From Micromonospora sediminimaris (GTDB taxonomy: Bacteria; Actinomycetota; Actinomycetes; Mycobacteriales; Micromonosporaceae), in assembly GCA_900112325.1 (NCBI GenBank), contig FOLJ01000012.1, forward strand, positions 179,038 through 243,037: a stretch of 64,000 nucleotides of DNA. The letters are read 5' to 3'. The notes beneath the pieces are model-generated. The model had not been told where the DNA came from. It searched no databases and saw only the letters and a list, made by a program, of their open reading frames with translations. The position numbers and the translations under genes were made by a program. This document shows, piece by piece, positions 27,001 to 34,866 of this stretch; position 1 is the stretch's first letter; every line of letters begins with the position of its first letter.

Positions 27001-27383
27001 AGGTCAACGACGCCTCCGACGGCGCACGCACCTCGATCCGCAACTGGGCCGAGCAGAACGGCGAGGGCTACCAGACCACCGCCCGGTGGGGGGTGGGTCG
27101 GCTGGTCGCCGGTTCCAACGTGGAGATCACGATGGAGCGGATCGCCCGTTGGAACTCCAACAGCGGCGGCGGCTACTGCGCCACCATCACCGCCACCAAC
27201 AACGGTGACAAGTCCGTCGAGTGGACCGCGGTGGTCGATCTGGAGGGTGACATCTACACCGCGTGGAACTTCAAGCGGGAGCGGCTGGCCGACGGCAGCT
27301 ACCGGATCCAGGGGGTGAAGTGGAACCGGACCCTGGCCGCCGGCGCCAGCACCTTCAGCGTCGGGTACTGCGCCAACCTGTGA
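24015..27383 (+). CDS. secreted multimodular GH10 endo-beta-1,4-xylanase
   Basis: A 1122-aa exported enzyme. A signal peptide (1-39) precedes two CBM4/9-like modules (about 40-190 and 200-355). The GH10 catalytic domain (about 365-695) has the acid/base Glu506 in WDVVNEVIS and the nucleophile Glu623 in TELDVTTG, plus VYGHVLVWHSQTPDW. A beta-rich region (about 700-840) is followed by a CBM9-like module (about 848-1035, APVIDGTVDAGWAQA ... QINDASDG-type end). A C-terminal domain of about 75 residues bounded by two Cys looks like a small CBM2-related module. It should cut insoluble xylan while held on cellulose or reducing ends. AGAGGGA lies just upstream of the ATG. Confidence 0.95.
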   Translation: MRLWNLSHRSRRRSRTVALLCSAALVAAVAVAPAPAAAAEIVLANDFESGSYGPWGPRGDITLAIADEGHESDSSLSVTGRTANWQGPATSATALFRPGTQYSVTAWVKLPAGTEGTAGVHFTVEATPADGGDNTYTWIGGDVPTTAESWVQIGGTYTLPDGLSAATLYVEAAESTPFLLDDVLITGPGGEPGGPEPGTVVIDTDFEDGLDGWGPRDSGAGAPTVEVSDVAHGGSAAALVTDRVNQGAGLGRDVAGLFEAGVTYEFSAWLRFAEGQPTDQIWLSLASTSGGSQSFSTLAQFESITNTGWTEVSARFTMPASDEASLYFETRWEGADVAGNTSDFLVDDIVVRVPEPPVIEDLTGIHETTDFPVGVAIDARETVGGAADLLNRHFNQVTHENHMKPEAWYDDERTFRPHEQALAVMDFARDNDLRVYGHVLVWHSQTPDWFFQDADGQPLSTSAEHQQLLRDRLRTHIFDVAESLSERYGPFGSPTNPLYAWDVVNEVISDSGEYADGLRRSEWYRILGESFIDLSFEYAHEAFNDVHAVPGSDPVTLFINDYNTEQSGKQARYRALVQRLVDRDVPIDGVGHQFHVSLATPVSSLEATLDAFAGLPLTQAVTELDVTTGTPVTQARLIEQGYFYRDAFRIFREHTDDLFAVTVWGLTDGRSWRSANAPLLFDDSLRAKPAYYGAVDGDLPARLRTANVFAGDVALTDAAPKDLTWRKLPLHPIEDTARFQLRWAPDHLTAYVTVDDATVSGDDRVTFALGDETYRVSRDGSGDVPAVAAERDDGYHLVAHLPLVDAAEGETRTFDVRVTDNGTTSGWNTPGAVGTLSLVEELSYLEVRETGTAPVIDGTVDAGWAQATSVTTAKQVSGTDGATANVRTLWRGQTLYVLAEVTDPVVDVSGSDPWTQDSVEIYVDAGNAKNGPFRYDDTQIRINADNVVSFGTGDEAFQAGRLESAAVRTETGYTVEAAISLLEYGGLGTFHGLDFQVNDASDGARTSIRNWAEQNGEGYQTTARWGVGRLVAGSNVEITMERIARWNSNSGGGYCATITATNNGDKSVEWTAVVDLEGDIYTAWNFKRERLADGSYRIQGVKWNRTLAAGASTFSVGYCANL

Positions 27384-27399
27384 CACCCGGCCCGGGCCA

Positions 27400-27483
27400 C
27401 GTCAGCCGACCACGCTGACGGGCCGGGGCCGGTGAGGTGGCTCCGGTGGTGGCCACCGCCCACTCAGGGCGGTGGCCACCACC
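27400..27483. terminator. double hairpin terminator between xylanase and GH43-like gene
   Basis: A 7-bp stem (27400-27406/27414-27420, flanked by further GC pairing) is followed by a perfect 17-bp stem (27445-27461/27467-27483, 5-nt loop ACTCA). The genes on either side converge, so the second hairpin can serve both. Confidence 0.85.
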
Positions 27484-27597
27484 TGCATGTCCGCCTTCTG
27501 GCCGCCGCGGTCGTCGCCGATCTCGTCTCCGTCCGGCGGCCGTGACCAGCCGGCACCGGAGCTGAGTTGCCGGAGCGGGGCGGCGGCCCCGCACCGC

Positions 27598-28614
27598 TCA
27601 GATGGCGCGGGCGATGCAGATGCGGGCGTCGAGCCGGGGTCCGGCCTCGTAGATCATGTACGAGACGCCGCCGTCGGTGCCGAAGGCCGGCGCGGCGACC
27701 CGACCGTTGTCCGAGGCGATCGGGGCGTGGAAGACCCCGAGGTGCACCTCCCGGTCGAAGTTGTTGCCGACCTCGGTGAGCCGGATCCGTCCGTCGTTGC
27801 CGTGGTAGGCGACGTAGCTGGTGCCGTTGCGCCTGAGCAGGTGCGGGCTGGAGATGTCGGTCAACCCGTCACCGGCCGGCGAGATCAACGGGTTCGGGGC
27901 GAACTGCCACTGGTCCCAGCCGTTGGGTGACCAACCCCAGAAGATCTTGCGGGTGCCGGGGCCGACGGTGTGCGCGCCCATGAAGAGCATGACGTACTTG
28001 TTGTTCTTTCCGGCGACGGAGTGTTCGAAGACCCGGGCGTACGAGGTCTCGGTGGTGTTCGGCACCAGCCGGGTGCTCAGGATCGGCGTCTCGTTGGTGA
28101 AGGTGATGCCGTCGCGGGAGCGGGCCACCCGGGTGGTGAAGTTCTCCCCGTGGAAGTAGAGGAAGAACTCCCTGGTGGAGGCGTTCCACACCACGTGCGG
28201 TGAGGAGACGTGACTGACCGTGGTGGTGGGCAGTACCCGGTCGACGATCGGGTTCCCGGGGTGTTCGGTGTAGGGGCCTTCGAGCCGGTCGGCGTAGGCC
28301 AGGCAGATGCCGCCGGGCGCGTCGTGCGGGGCGTAGTAGAGGTAGTACCGCCCCCGGGCACCGGAGATCTTGTCGTAGACCCCGCGTACGCAGGGAAAGA
28401 TCATCTCGCCGGTGGGGTTGTAGGCCAGCGGGCCGGCGAACGCGTCGCGGACGTACCGGTAGCTGGGGAAGCCGGCCGGGCCGGCGAGGGCCGGAGCGGC
28501 GGCGAGGGTGCCGCCGAGCGCGGTACCGGCGGCCGTCGCGGTGCCGATCAGGGCGGCGCCGCGCAGCAGGCCACGGCGGGTCACCGGGGCGGGTCGGGGG
28601 GTCCGGTCTGGCAT
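27598..28614 (-). CDS. Tat-exported GH43-like beta-propeller protein
   Basis: A 338-aa protein. The N-terminus carries a twin-arginine signal (PVTRRGLLRGAALIG, then Ala-rich to about residue 45). The rest consists of repeated short beta-strand units typical of a five-bladed propeller: YYLYYAPHD, CLAYADRLEGPY, SSPHVVWNASTREFFLYFHG, SPHLLRRNGTSYVAYHG. This is the fold of families 43, 32, 62 and related glycosidases. I cannot place the catalytic acids with confidence, so the exact family and activity (arabinofuranosidase- or xylosidase-like) remain open. It is divergent from a LacI regulator with two operator-like sites in between. Confidence 0.75.
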   Translation of the reverse strand: MPDRTPRPAPVTRRGLLRGAALIGTATAAGTALGGTLAAAPALAGPAGFPSYRYVRDAFAGPLAYNPTGEMIFPCVRGVYDKISGARGRYYLYYAPHDAPGGICLAYADRLEGPYTEHPGNPIVDRVLPTTTVSHVSSPHVVWNASTREFFLYFHGENFTTRVARSRDGITFTNETPILSTRLVPNTTETSYARVFEHSVAGKNNKYVMLFMGAHTVGPGTRKIFWGWSPNGWDQWQFAPNPLISPAGDGLTDISSPHLLRRNGTSYVAYHGNDGRIRLTEVGNNFDREVHLGVFHAPIASDNGRVAAPAFGTDGGVSYMIYEAGPRLDARICIARAI

Positions 28615-28829
28615 GCGGGTCTCCGATCGTGAGGGGACGCTCGTCGATGGCGGAGCTGGGGATGGTGCGGGACCGCCCTGCCGGCGGGAACGCGGCGGAA
28701 CGGTGGGTGGCAGGCGTGGACCGCGGCCACCGCAACGCTTGCCGGTGACCGTGCGTGAGATCGGGCTCCATGAGGGAGCGAACCTTGTGATCGATGAGTC
28801 TGCGGTCGCCGACGAGCCCGGGTCAAGGC

Positions 28830-28845
28830 GCTAATACGAATTATC
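28830..28845. promoter_or_regulatory. LacI-type operator, copy 1
   Basis: GCTAATACGAATTATC contains the LacI-family core TAATaCGaATTA with the central CpG that these regulators intercalate. It matches copy 2 at 28927 in 10 of 12 core bases. It lies on the GH43-like gene side of the region. Confidence 0.7.
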
Positions 28846-28926
28846 ACGCCGATTATCCGGAGAAGTTTTCCGACGACGGGGGTTGACGACAGGTGGTGGC
28901 GGGTCGCAGGATTTCACACCAACGTA

Positions 28927-28942
28927 GCTAATGCGTATTAGC
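28927..28942. promoter_or_regulatory. LacI-type operator, copy 2, over the lacI-family promoter
   Basis: GCTAATGCGTATTAGC has perfect 6-bp arms GCTAAT/ATTAGC and the core TAATgCGtATTA. It lies 23 nt before the GTG at 28966 and overlaps a weak -10 (TATTAG, 28936-28941) that is 17 nt after TTCACA (28913-28918). Self-repression by the adjacent regulator is the simplest reading. Confidence 0.75.
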
Positions 28943-28965
28943 GCAGAAATGATTGGACACGGAAA

Positions 28966-29997
28966 GTGACCGGATCGCGCAGGCGGGTGACCCAGCAGGA
29001 CATCGCCCGGATGACCGGCGTCAGCCAGGCGACGGTCTCGCTGGTGCTCAACGGCCGCGACGACGGCAGCGTCCGGATCGCCCCGGAGACCCGGGAACGG
29101 GTGCTGGGCGCCATCCGGGCCACCGGGTACGTCGCCGACCCGGTGGCCCGGCGGCTCGCCGCCCGGCACAACCGGATCATCGGCGTCTTCACCTACGAGC
29201 CGGTCTTCCCGGCCGGCACCGGCGACTTCTACCACCCGTTCCTGGTCGGTATCGAGGAATCGGCCGAGCGTCTCGGCTGCGACCTGCTGCTGCTCACCAG
29301 CGCCCCGGTCACCGACGGCCGGCGGCGAATCTTCCACGACGACAACCGGCTGCGGCTGGCCGACGGCTGCGTCCTGCTCGGTCGGTCACTGGACCGCGAC
29401 GAGCTGGGCCGGCTGGTCGCCGAGGGGCAGCCGTTCGTCTCCGTCGGCCGACGCGACGACGCGGGCGGACCGGTGCCGTACGTCGGCGCGGACTACGCCG
29501 CCGCCACCGCCGACGTGGTCCGGCGCGCCCTCGACGCCGGCCACACCAGGCTGGCATACCTCGGCCAGGGCGCCGGCCCGGAATCACACACCGACCGGTT
29601 CGCCGGCTACCGGACCGCCCTCGACGCGGCCGGGCTGCCGACCCGGCACGAACCCACCGACCGCTCCCCCGCCGACCTGCTCGACACGCTGCTCGACACC
29701 GGAGTCACCGCCGTGGTGGTCGAGGAGTACGCCGACGGAGTCTCGCTGGCCAACGCCGCCGTCGAGCGCGGCCGGACCGTGCCCGCCGACCTGTCCATCC
29801 TCGCGCTTGGCGACCCGACCCGGCCGACCACAAGCGACCTGGAGTTCACCGGCTTCCGGATCCCCCGCCGCGAGATGGGATGGCAGGCCGTCGAGGTGCT
29901 CACCGGGCTGCTCGCCGGGGTGCCCGGCACGGTGACCCAGCGGCTGCTGCCGTGCCAGCCGGTCGACGGCGTCACCCTCCTGCCGCCCCGGCACTGA
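28966..29997 (+). CDS. LacI family transcriptional regulator
   Basis: A 343-aa protein. The N-terminal HTH reads VTQQDIARMTGVSQATVSLVLNGR, followed by the hinge region up to about residue 62 and a periplasmic-binding-like effector domain. It starts with GTG at 28966 after a weak AAAG ribosome site. It opens an operon with the FAD enzyme and the sugar ABC importer, and is divergent from the GH43-like gene. Two matching operators flank this region, so it probably represses both directions until a sugar derived from hemicellulose binds. Confidence 0.93.
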   Translation: MTGSRRRVTQQDIARMTGVSQATVSLVLNGRDDGSVRIAPETRERVLGAIRATGYVADPVARRLAARHNRIIGVFTYEPVFPAGTGDFYHPFLVGIEESAERLGCDLLLLTSAPVTDGRRRIFHDDNRLRLADGCVLLGRSLDRDELGRLVAEGQPFVSVGRRDDAGGPVPYVGADYAAATADVVRRALDAGHTRLAYLGQGAGPESHTDRFAGYRTALDAAGLPTRHEPTDRSPADLLDTLLDTGVTAVVVEEYADGVSLANAAVERGRTVPADLSILALGDPTRPTTSDLEFTGFRIPRREMGWQAVEVLTGLLAGVPGTVTQRLLPCQPVDGVTLLPPRH

Positions 29998-30063
29998 CCA
30001 GCTCACCCCCGGTCGCCACCCCGTTGCCCGGCGACCCTGGACCGTTCCATGAGAGGACCGACC

Positions 30064-31698
30064 GTGCCCGAGATGCAGGCCGAAGTACTAATCGTCGGCG
30101 GTGGGCTCGGCGGCGTGGCCGCCGCCCTGGCCGCGCTGCGCGCCGGCCGCAGCGTGCTGCTGACCGAGGAGTACGACTGGCTCGGCGGGCAACTCACCAG
30201 CCAGGCCGTACCGCCGGACGAGCACTCCTGGGTGGAGCGCTTCGGCGTCACCGCCAGCTACCGGGCGCTGCGGGACGGCATCCGGGAGCACTACCGGCGC
30301 TGGTATCCGCTGACCGACCGGGCTCGGCGCACCACCGCGCTCAACCCGGGCGCCGGGCACGTCAGCCGACTCTGCCACGAACCCCGGGTCGCGGTGGCGG
30401 TGCTGGAGGGCATGCTGGGGCCGTACCGGGGATCCGGGCGGCTGCGGGTGCTCCAGCCGTACCGGCCGGTGGCCGCCGACACCGACGGCGACCGGGTCGT
30501 CGGTGTCACCGTGGCGCACCGGCACACCGGTGAGCGGGTGCACCTGAGCGCGCCGTACGTGCTGGACGCCACCGAGACCGGCGAGCTGCTGCCGTTGACC
30601 GGCACCGAGTACGTCACCGGCTTCGAGTCCCGGGCCGACACCGGTGAACCGAGCGCGCCGGAGCAGGCCCAGCCGGCGAACATGCAGGCGGTGTCGGTGT
30701 GCTTCGCGGTCGACCACGTCGACGGCGACCACACGATCGACAAGCCGGCGGCGTACGACTTCTGGCGGGCGTACCGGCCGCCGTTCTGGGGCGACCGGAT
30801 GCTGTCGTTCCGCTCCCCCAACCCGCGCACCCTGGCGATCTCCGAACGCAGCTTCACCCCCAACCCGGACGACGACCCCTGGCTGGTCCAGGCCGACCAG
30901 CGGGTCAATCCCGGCGACGGGAACCTGTGGACGTTCCGCCGCATCGCCGCCCGACGCAACTTCACCCCCGGTGCGTACGACAGCGACATCTGCCTGGTCA
31001 ACTGGCCGATGATCGACTACTTCGAGCGGCCGGTGATCGACGTACCTGACGGCGACGCCGGCATCGCCGCGGCCCGGGAGCTGTCCCTGTCGGTGCTGTA
31101 CTGGTTGCAGACCGAGGCGCCACGCACCGACGGTGGAACCGGCTTTCCCGGACTGCGACTACGCGGCGACGTCACCGGCACCGGCACCCCCGCCACCGGC
31201 GGAGACGTCACCCACAGCGGCCTGGCCCAGGCGCCCTACATCCGGGAGTCGCGCCGCATCCGCGCCGAGTACACGGTCGTCGAGCAGGACCTCTCCCTGG
31301 AGATCCGGGGCGACAAGGGCGCGGTCAGCTACGCCGACTCGGTAGGGGTCGGCATGTACCGCATCGACCTGCACCCCTCCACCGGCGGCGACAACTACAT
31401 CGACGTGGCCTCCTGCCCCTTCGAGATACCACTCGGTGCCCTGATCCCCAGGCGGGTGGAGAACCTGCTGCCCGCCGGCAAGAACATCGGCACCACGCAC
31501 ATCACAAACGGCTCCTACCGCCTGCACCCCGTGGAGTGGAACGTCGGCGAGGTCGCCGGTCTGCTCGCGGACTTCTGCCTGGCCCGGCGGGTCACCCCCC
31601 GCGCGGTGCGCTACACCCCCGGCCTGCTGGCCGACTTCCAGAACCGCCTCGCCGATTCCGGTGTCGAGCTGCGCTGGCCCGACATCGCCGGCTACTGA
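30064..31698 (+). CDS. FAD-dependent oxidoreductase (FAD_oxidored family)
   Basis: A 544-aa protein. The dinucleotide-binding motif VLIVGGGLGGVAAALAALRAG is at the N-terminus, followed by LLTEEYDWLGGQLTSQAVPPDEH, a motif of the PF12831 family. The C-terminal half ends with GKNIGTTHITNGSYRLHPVEWNVGEVAG, which closes the FAD site. GTG 30064 is preferred because GAGAGGA lies 6 nt upstream; ATG 30049 would add five residues and has no ribosome site. Proteins of this family often sit in carbohydrate operons of actinobacteria and may oxidise sugar groups; the substrate here is unknown. It is followed after 16 nt by the sugar-binding protein gene. Confidence 0.87.
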   Translation: MPEMQAEVLIVGGGLGGVAAALAALRAGRSVLLTEEYDWLGGQLTSQAVPPDEHSWVERFGVTASYRALRDGIREHYRRWYPLTDRARRTTALNPGAGHVSRLCHEPRVAVAVLEGMLGPYRGSGRLRVLQPYRPVAADTDGDRVVGVTVAHRHTGERVHLSAPYVLDATETGELLPLTGTEYVTGFESRADTGEPSAPEQAQPANMQAVSVCFAVDHVDGDHTIDKPAAYDFWRAYRPPFWGDRMLSFRSPNPRTLAISERSFTPNPDDDPWLVQADQRVNPGDGNLWTFRRIAARRNFTPGAYDSDICLVNWPMIDYFERPVIDVPDGDAGIAAARELSLSVLYWLQTEAPRTDGGTGFPGLRLRGDVTGTGTPATGGDVTHSGLAQAPYIRESRRIRAEYTVVEQDLSLEIRGDKGAVSYADSVGVGMYRIDLHPSTGGDNYIDVASCPFEIPLGALIPRRVENLLPAGKNIGTTHITNGSYRLHPVEWNVGEVAGLLADFCLARRVTPRAVRYTPGLLADFQNRLADSGVELRWPDIAGY

Positions 31699-31714
31699 GG
31701 AAGGACATAACCCC

Positions 31715-32986
31715 ATGAGGAACCGGTTGACGGCCGTCGTCGCGCTCACCGCGCTGCTCGGCCTGACCGCCTGCGGCGGCGACTCCGCCGAGTCCGACGG
31801 CCCGGTCACGCTGCGGATGACCACCTGGTCGGCGAACGAGGCCCACCTGAAGCTGTTCAACGAGATCGCCGCCGAGTACACCGCGACGAATCCGGACGTC
31901 GCCGGGATCACCTTCGACCCGATCCCGTTCGAGAGCTACACCACCACCCTGACCACCCAGATCGCCGGCGGCAACCCGCCCGACCTGGCCTGGGTGCTGG
32001 AGAACTCCGCGCCCGACTTCGTCACCTCCGGCGCGCTGGTGCCGCTTGACGACACCCTCAAGGGCACCGAGGGGTACGGCTTCGACGAGCTCGCCCCGGC
32101 CGCGACGAAGCTGTGGCAGGCCGACGGCAAGCTGTACGCGTACCCCTTCTCCACCTCACCGTTCGGGGTGTTCGTCAACACCGACCTGGTGAAGTCCTCC
32201 GGCGCGCAGAGCCCGGCCGAGCTGATCGCCGCCGGCCAGTGGACCTGGCAGAACGCGCTGACCACCGCGAAGGCGGTGCAGGCGGAGACCGGCAAGGCGG
32301 GTCTGGTGGTCCGCGACTTCGACTACAAGGGTTGGGACTTCCTGTCCACCGTCTGGACCGGTTGGGGCGCGCAGGCGTGGAGCGAGGACGGCCGCACCTG
32401 CGGCTTCAACTCGGCCGAGATGGTCGAGGCGATGACCGTCCTGCACCGGGGGATCTTCGTCGACAAGGCGCTACCGGGCCCCGGTACCACAGCCGACTTC
32501 TTCGCCGGTGACGCCGGCATGACCATCACCCAGATCTCCCGCGCGTCGCTGCTGGAGGGGCAGAAGTTCGGTTGGGACCTGGTGCCGCTCCCCGCCGGAC
32601 CGAAGGGTGAGTACGCGGTGATCGGCCAGGGCGGGATGGGTGTGCTCAAGCAGGGCCGCAACGCCGAGGCCGCCGCCGACTTCCTGGCCTACCTGACCAA
32701 CCCGGCCAACTCGGCGAAGCTCGCGCAGTTCTTCCCGCCGCCGCGTACCTCGCTGCTCACCGCCGAGACCCTCGCCAAGACCAACCCGCTGCTCAGCCCG
32801 GAGCAGTTGCAGGAGGTGGTCATCGACGGGATCGCCGACGGAGTGGTCAAGCCCAGCCACACCGGCCAGGCCGAGCTGAACCAGGCGGTCCGGGCCGCAC
32901 TGGACCCGCTGTGGCGGCCGGACGCCGACGTGCGGGGCGTACTCGACGGCGTCTGCACCGCGATCAATCCGCTGCTGGCGAAGTAG
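31715..32986 (+). CDS. sugar ABC transporter substrate-binding lipoprotein
   Basis: A 423-aa family 1 extracellular solute-binding protein. The lipobox LLGLTAC places the lipidated Cys at residue 20. It has the core features of carbohydrate-binding proteins (VTLRMTTWSANEAHLKLFNEIAAEY, GGNPPDLAWVLENS, LYAYPFSTSPFGVFVNTDLV). ATG 31715 is chosen because GAGGAAGGA lies upstream. It is the first of three transporter genes and should deliver oligosaccharides released by the nearby secreted hydrolases. Confidence 0.93.
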   Translation: MRNRLTAVVALTALLGLTACGGDSAESDGPVTLRMTTWSANEAHLKLFNEIAAEYTATNPDVAGITFDPIPFESYTTTLTTQIAGGNPPDLAWVLENSAPDFVTSGALVPLDDTLKGTEGYGFDELAPAATKLWQADGKLYAYPFSTSPFGVFVNTDLVKSSGAQSPAELIAAGQWTWQNALTTAKAVQAETGKAGLVVRDFDYKGWDFLSTVWTGWGAQAWSEDGRTCGFNSAEMVEAMTVLHRGIFVDKALPGPGTTADFFAGDAGMTITQISRASLLEGQKFGWDLVPLPAGPKGEYAVIGQGGMGVLKQGRNAEAAADFLAYLTNPANSAKLAQFFPPPRTSLLTAETLAKTNPLLSPEQLQEVVIDGIADGVVKPSHTGQAELNQAVRAALDPLWRPDADVRGVLDGVCTAINPLLAK

Positions 32987-32994
32987 GTTCTCCG

Positions 32995-33957
32995 ATGTCG
33001 GTCCTGACCAGGGACACCGTGGGGCGGGCCGGTGACCGGTCCGCCCCCGGCGGGGCCGCGCCGCACCGGCGCGGCTGGTGGACGACCCGCCGCCGCGACC
33101 AGCTCGCCGGGCTGCTCTTCGTCGCACCGCAACTCGCCGGGTCGGTGCTGTTCGTGCTGATTCCGCTCGGGCTGGTCTTCTGGTACAGCCTGCACGAGTG
33201 GAACGTGCTCGCCGGCACCTTCGAGTTCGTCGGCCCGGGCAACTACCAGGCCATGGCCGACGACCCGAACCTGCCGTCGGTGCTGCGGGTCACCGCGCTG
33301 TTCTCGATCGGCCTGGTGGCGTTCAACCTCAGCCTGGCCCTGCTGCTCGCGGTGCTGCTCAACCAGCGGCTACGCGGCACCGTCGTGTTCCGGACGTTGT
33401 TCTTCTCCCCGGTGGTCGTCTCGCTGGTCGCCTGGACGATCGTGTGGGGCTTCCTGCTCCAGGACAACGGCGGTGTCAACGGGGCGTTGGGCGTGGCCGG
33501 CGTGGACGGGCCGAACTGGCTGCGCGGCGACTGGACGGCACTGCTGTCGGTGATCGTGGTGCAGGTGGTCAAGAACGTCGGCCTGAACATGGTGCTGTTC
33601 CTGGCCGCCCTGCAGGGGGTGCCGGCGGAACTGTACGAGGCGGCCCGGGTCGAGGGCGCCAACGCCTGGACCCGGTTCCGTCGGATCACCGTGCCGCTGA
33701 TCAGCCCGACCATCCTGCTCACCTCGATCATCACGGTGGTCGGGTCGTTGCAGGTGTTCGCCCAGATCGCCGTGCTCACCCAGGGCGGGCCGGGCACCTC
33801 GACCACGGTGCTCGTCTACTACCTGTACCAGCGGGCGTTCCAGTTCCACCAGTTCGGCTACGGGGCCACGCTGTCGGTGCTGCTCTTCCTGATCGTGCTG
33901 GTGCTGACCGTCGTGCAGTGGCGGATGCGCAGGAAGTGGGTCTTCCATGAACAGTAG
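32995..33957 (+). CDS. sugar ABC transporter permease (MalF/UgpA-like)
   Basis: A 320-aa membrane protein with six segments and a cytoplasmic N-terminus. The EAA loop is ELYEAARVEGANAWTRFRRITVPLISPT, the coupling-helix motif of CUT1 sugar importers. It begins 8 nt after the binding-protein stop and its end overlaps the next permease by 11 nt. Confidence 0.92.
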   Translation: MSVLTRDTVGRAGDRSAPGGAAPHRRGWWTTRRRDQLAGLLFVAPQLAGSVLFVLIPLGLVFWYSLHEWNVLAGTFEFVGPGNYQAMADDPNLPSVLRVTALFSIGLVAFNLSLALLLAVLLNQRLRGTVVFRTLFFSPVVVSLVAWTIVWGFLLQDNGGVNGALGVAGVDGPNWLRGDWTALLSVIVVQVVKNVGLNMVLFLAALQGVPAELYEAARVEGANAWTRFRRITVPLISPTILLTSIITVVGSLQVFAQIAVLTQGGPGTSTTVLVYYLYQRAFQFHQFGYGATLSVLLFLIVLVLTVVQWRMRRKWVFHEQ

Positions 33958-34789
33958 GCTCTCCGTACGGGCCAAGGTCGCGCTCTACGGCGCGCTCTGC
34001 CTGCTGGCCCTGCCGTTCGTCTTCCCCACCTGGTGGATGGTCACCTCGTCGGTGAAACCGGTAGGCGACATCTTCGCCTTCCCACCGTCGCTGATCCCGA
34101 CCGAGGCCAGCCTCTCCGCGTACCGTCGGGTCTTCGAGCTGCAACCGTTCGCGCAGCAGTACTTCAACAGCGGGTACATCGCGGCCGTGGTCACCATCGG
34201 CACCCTGGCGGTGTCGTCGCTGGCCGGGTACGCCTTCGCCCGGATCCGCTTCCGGGGTCAGCAGGTGCTGTTCGTGGTGGTGCTGGTCGGGCTGCTCATC
34301 CCGAGCGAGGTGACGATCGTGCCGCTGTTCCGGATGTTCAACTCGTGGGGCATGGTGGACACCCACTGGCCGCTGATCCTGGTGCCGATCCTCGGCGCGC
34401 CGAGCGTACTGGCCACCTTCATCATGCGGCAGTTCTTCATCACCCTTCCCGCCGAGTTGGAGGAGGCGGCGCGGGTGGACGGGCTGGGCCGCTTCGCCAC
34501 CTTCTGGCGCATCGCGTTGCCGCTGGCCCGTCCGGCGCTCGGCGCGGTGGCGATCTTCACCTTCCTGCACAGCTGGAATCTCTACCTGGAGCCGATCGTC
34601 TTCCTCTCCACACCGGAGAAGTTCACCCTGCCGCAGGCGCTCACCCAGTTCGTCGACGCCTACGGCGGGCCGATGTGGGACGTACAGCTGTCGGCGGCGT
34701 CGATGACCGCCATCCCCATTTTGGTGATCTTCGTGATCGCGCAACGGCAGTTCATCGAAGGTCTGGCCCACACCGGTCTGAAGGGCTGA
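33947..34789 (+). CDS. sugar ABC transporter permease (MalG/UgpE-like)
   Basis: A 280-aa membrane protein with six segments and the EAA loop ELEEAARVDGLGRFATFWRIALPLARPALG. It overlaps the preceding permease, so the two are coupled. No ATPase gene follows; as in many actinobacterial CUT1 importers, a shared MsiK-type ATPase encoded elsewhere probably drives this transporter. A terminator follows at 34815. Confidence 0.92.
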   Translation: MNSRLSVRAKVALYGALCLLALPFVFPTWWMVTSSVKPVGDIFAFPPSLIPTEASLSAYRRVFELQPFAQQYFNSGYIAAVVTIGTLAVSSLAGYAFARIRFRGQQVLFVVVLVGLLIPSEVTIVPLFRMFNSWGMVDTHWPLILVPILGAPSVLATFIMRQFFITLPAELEEAARVDGLGRFATFWRIALPLARPALGAVAIFTFLHSWNLYLEPIVFLSTPEKFTLPQALTQFVDAYGGPMWDVQLSAASMTAIPILVIFVIAQRQFIEGLAHTGLKG

Positions 34790-34814
34790 GGCGCCCGCAG
34801 ACCTCAGGTGCGGC

Positions 34815-34850
34815 GAGCCCCGGTCGACCGTTGCTGGTCGCCCGGGGCTC
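34815..34850. terminator. bidirectional terminator between sugar importer and katG
   Basis: Outer arms GAGCCCCGG/CCGGGGCTC (34815-34823 and 34842-34850) enclose an inner stem CGACC/GGTCG (34825-34829/34836-34840). It lies between genes ending at 34789 and 34867. Confidence 0.8.
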
Positions 34851-34866
34851 GTCGGTGGGTGTCGGA

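Larger units (their letters stand above)
28615..28965. other. divergent control region of GH43-like gene and LacI operon
   Basis: This 351-nt region contains no gene. It holds two sites of the form TAATnCGnATTA (28830-28845 and 28927-28942), described separately. Between them lies AT-poor DNA with a possible TTGACG (28882-28887). The half towards the GH43-like start shows no clear promoter. Confidence 0.6.

Noticed and set aside
24042..27386. A 1114-codon open frame antisense to the xylanase gene
   Set aside because: It is the mirror of a high-GC coding strand: no start signal, no domain pattern, and the plus strand encodes an intact GH10 enzyme.
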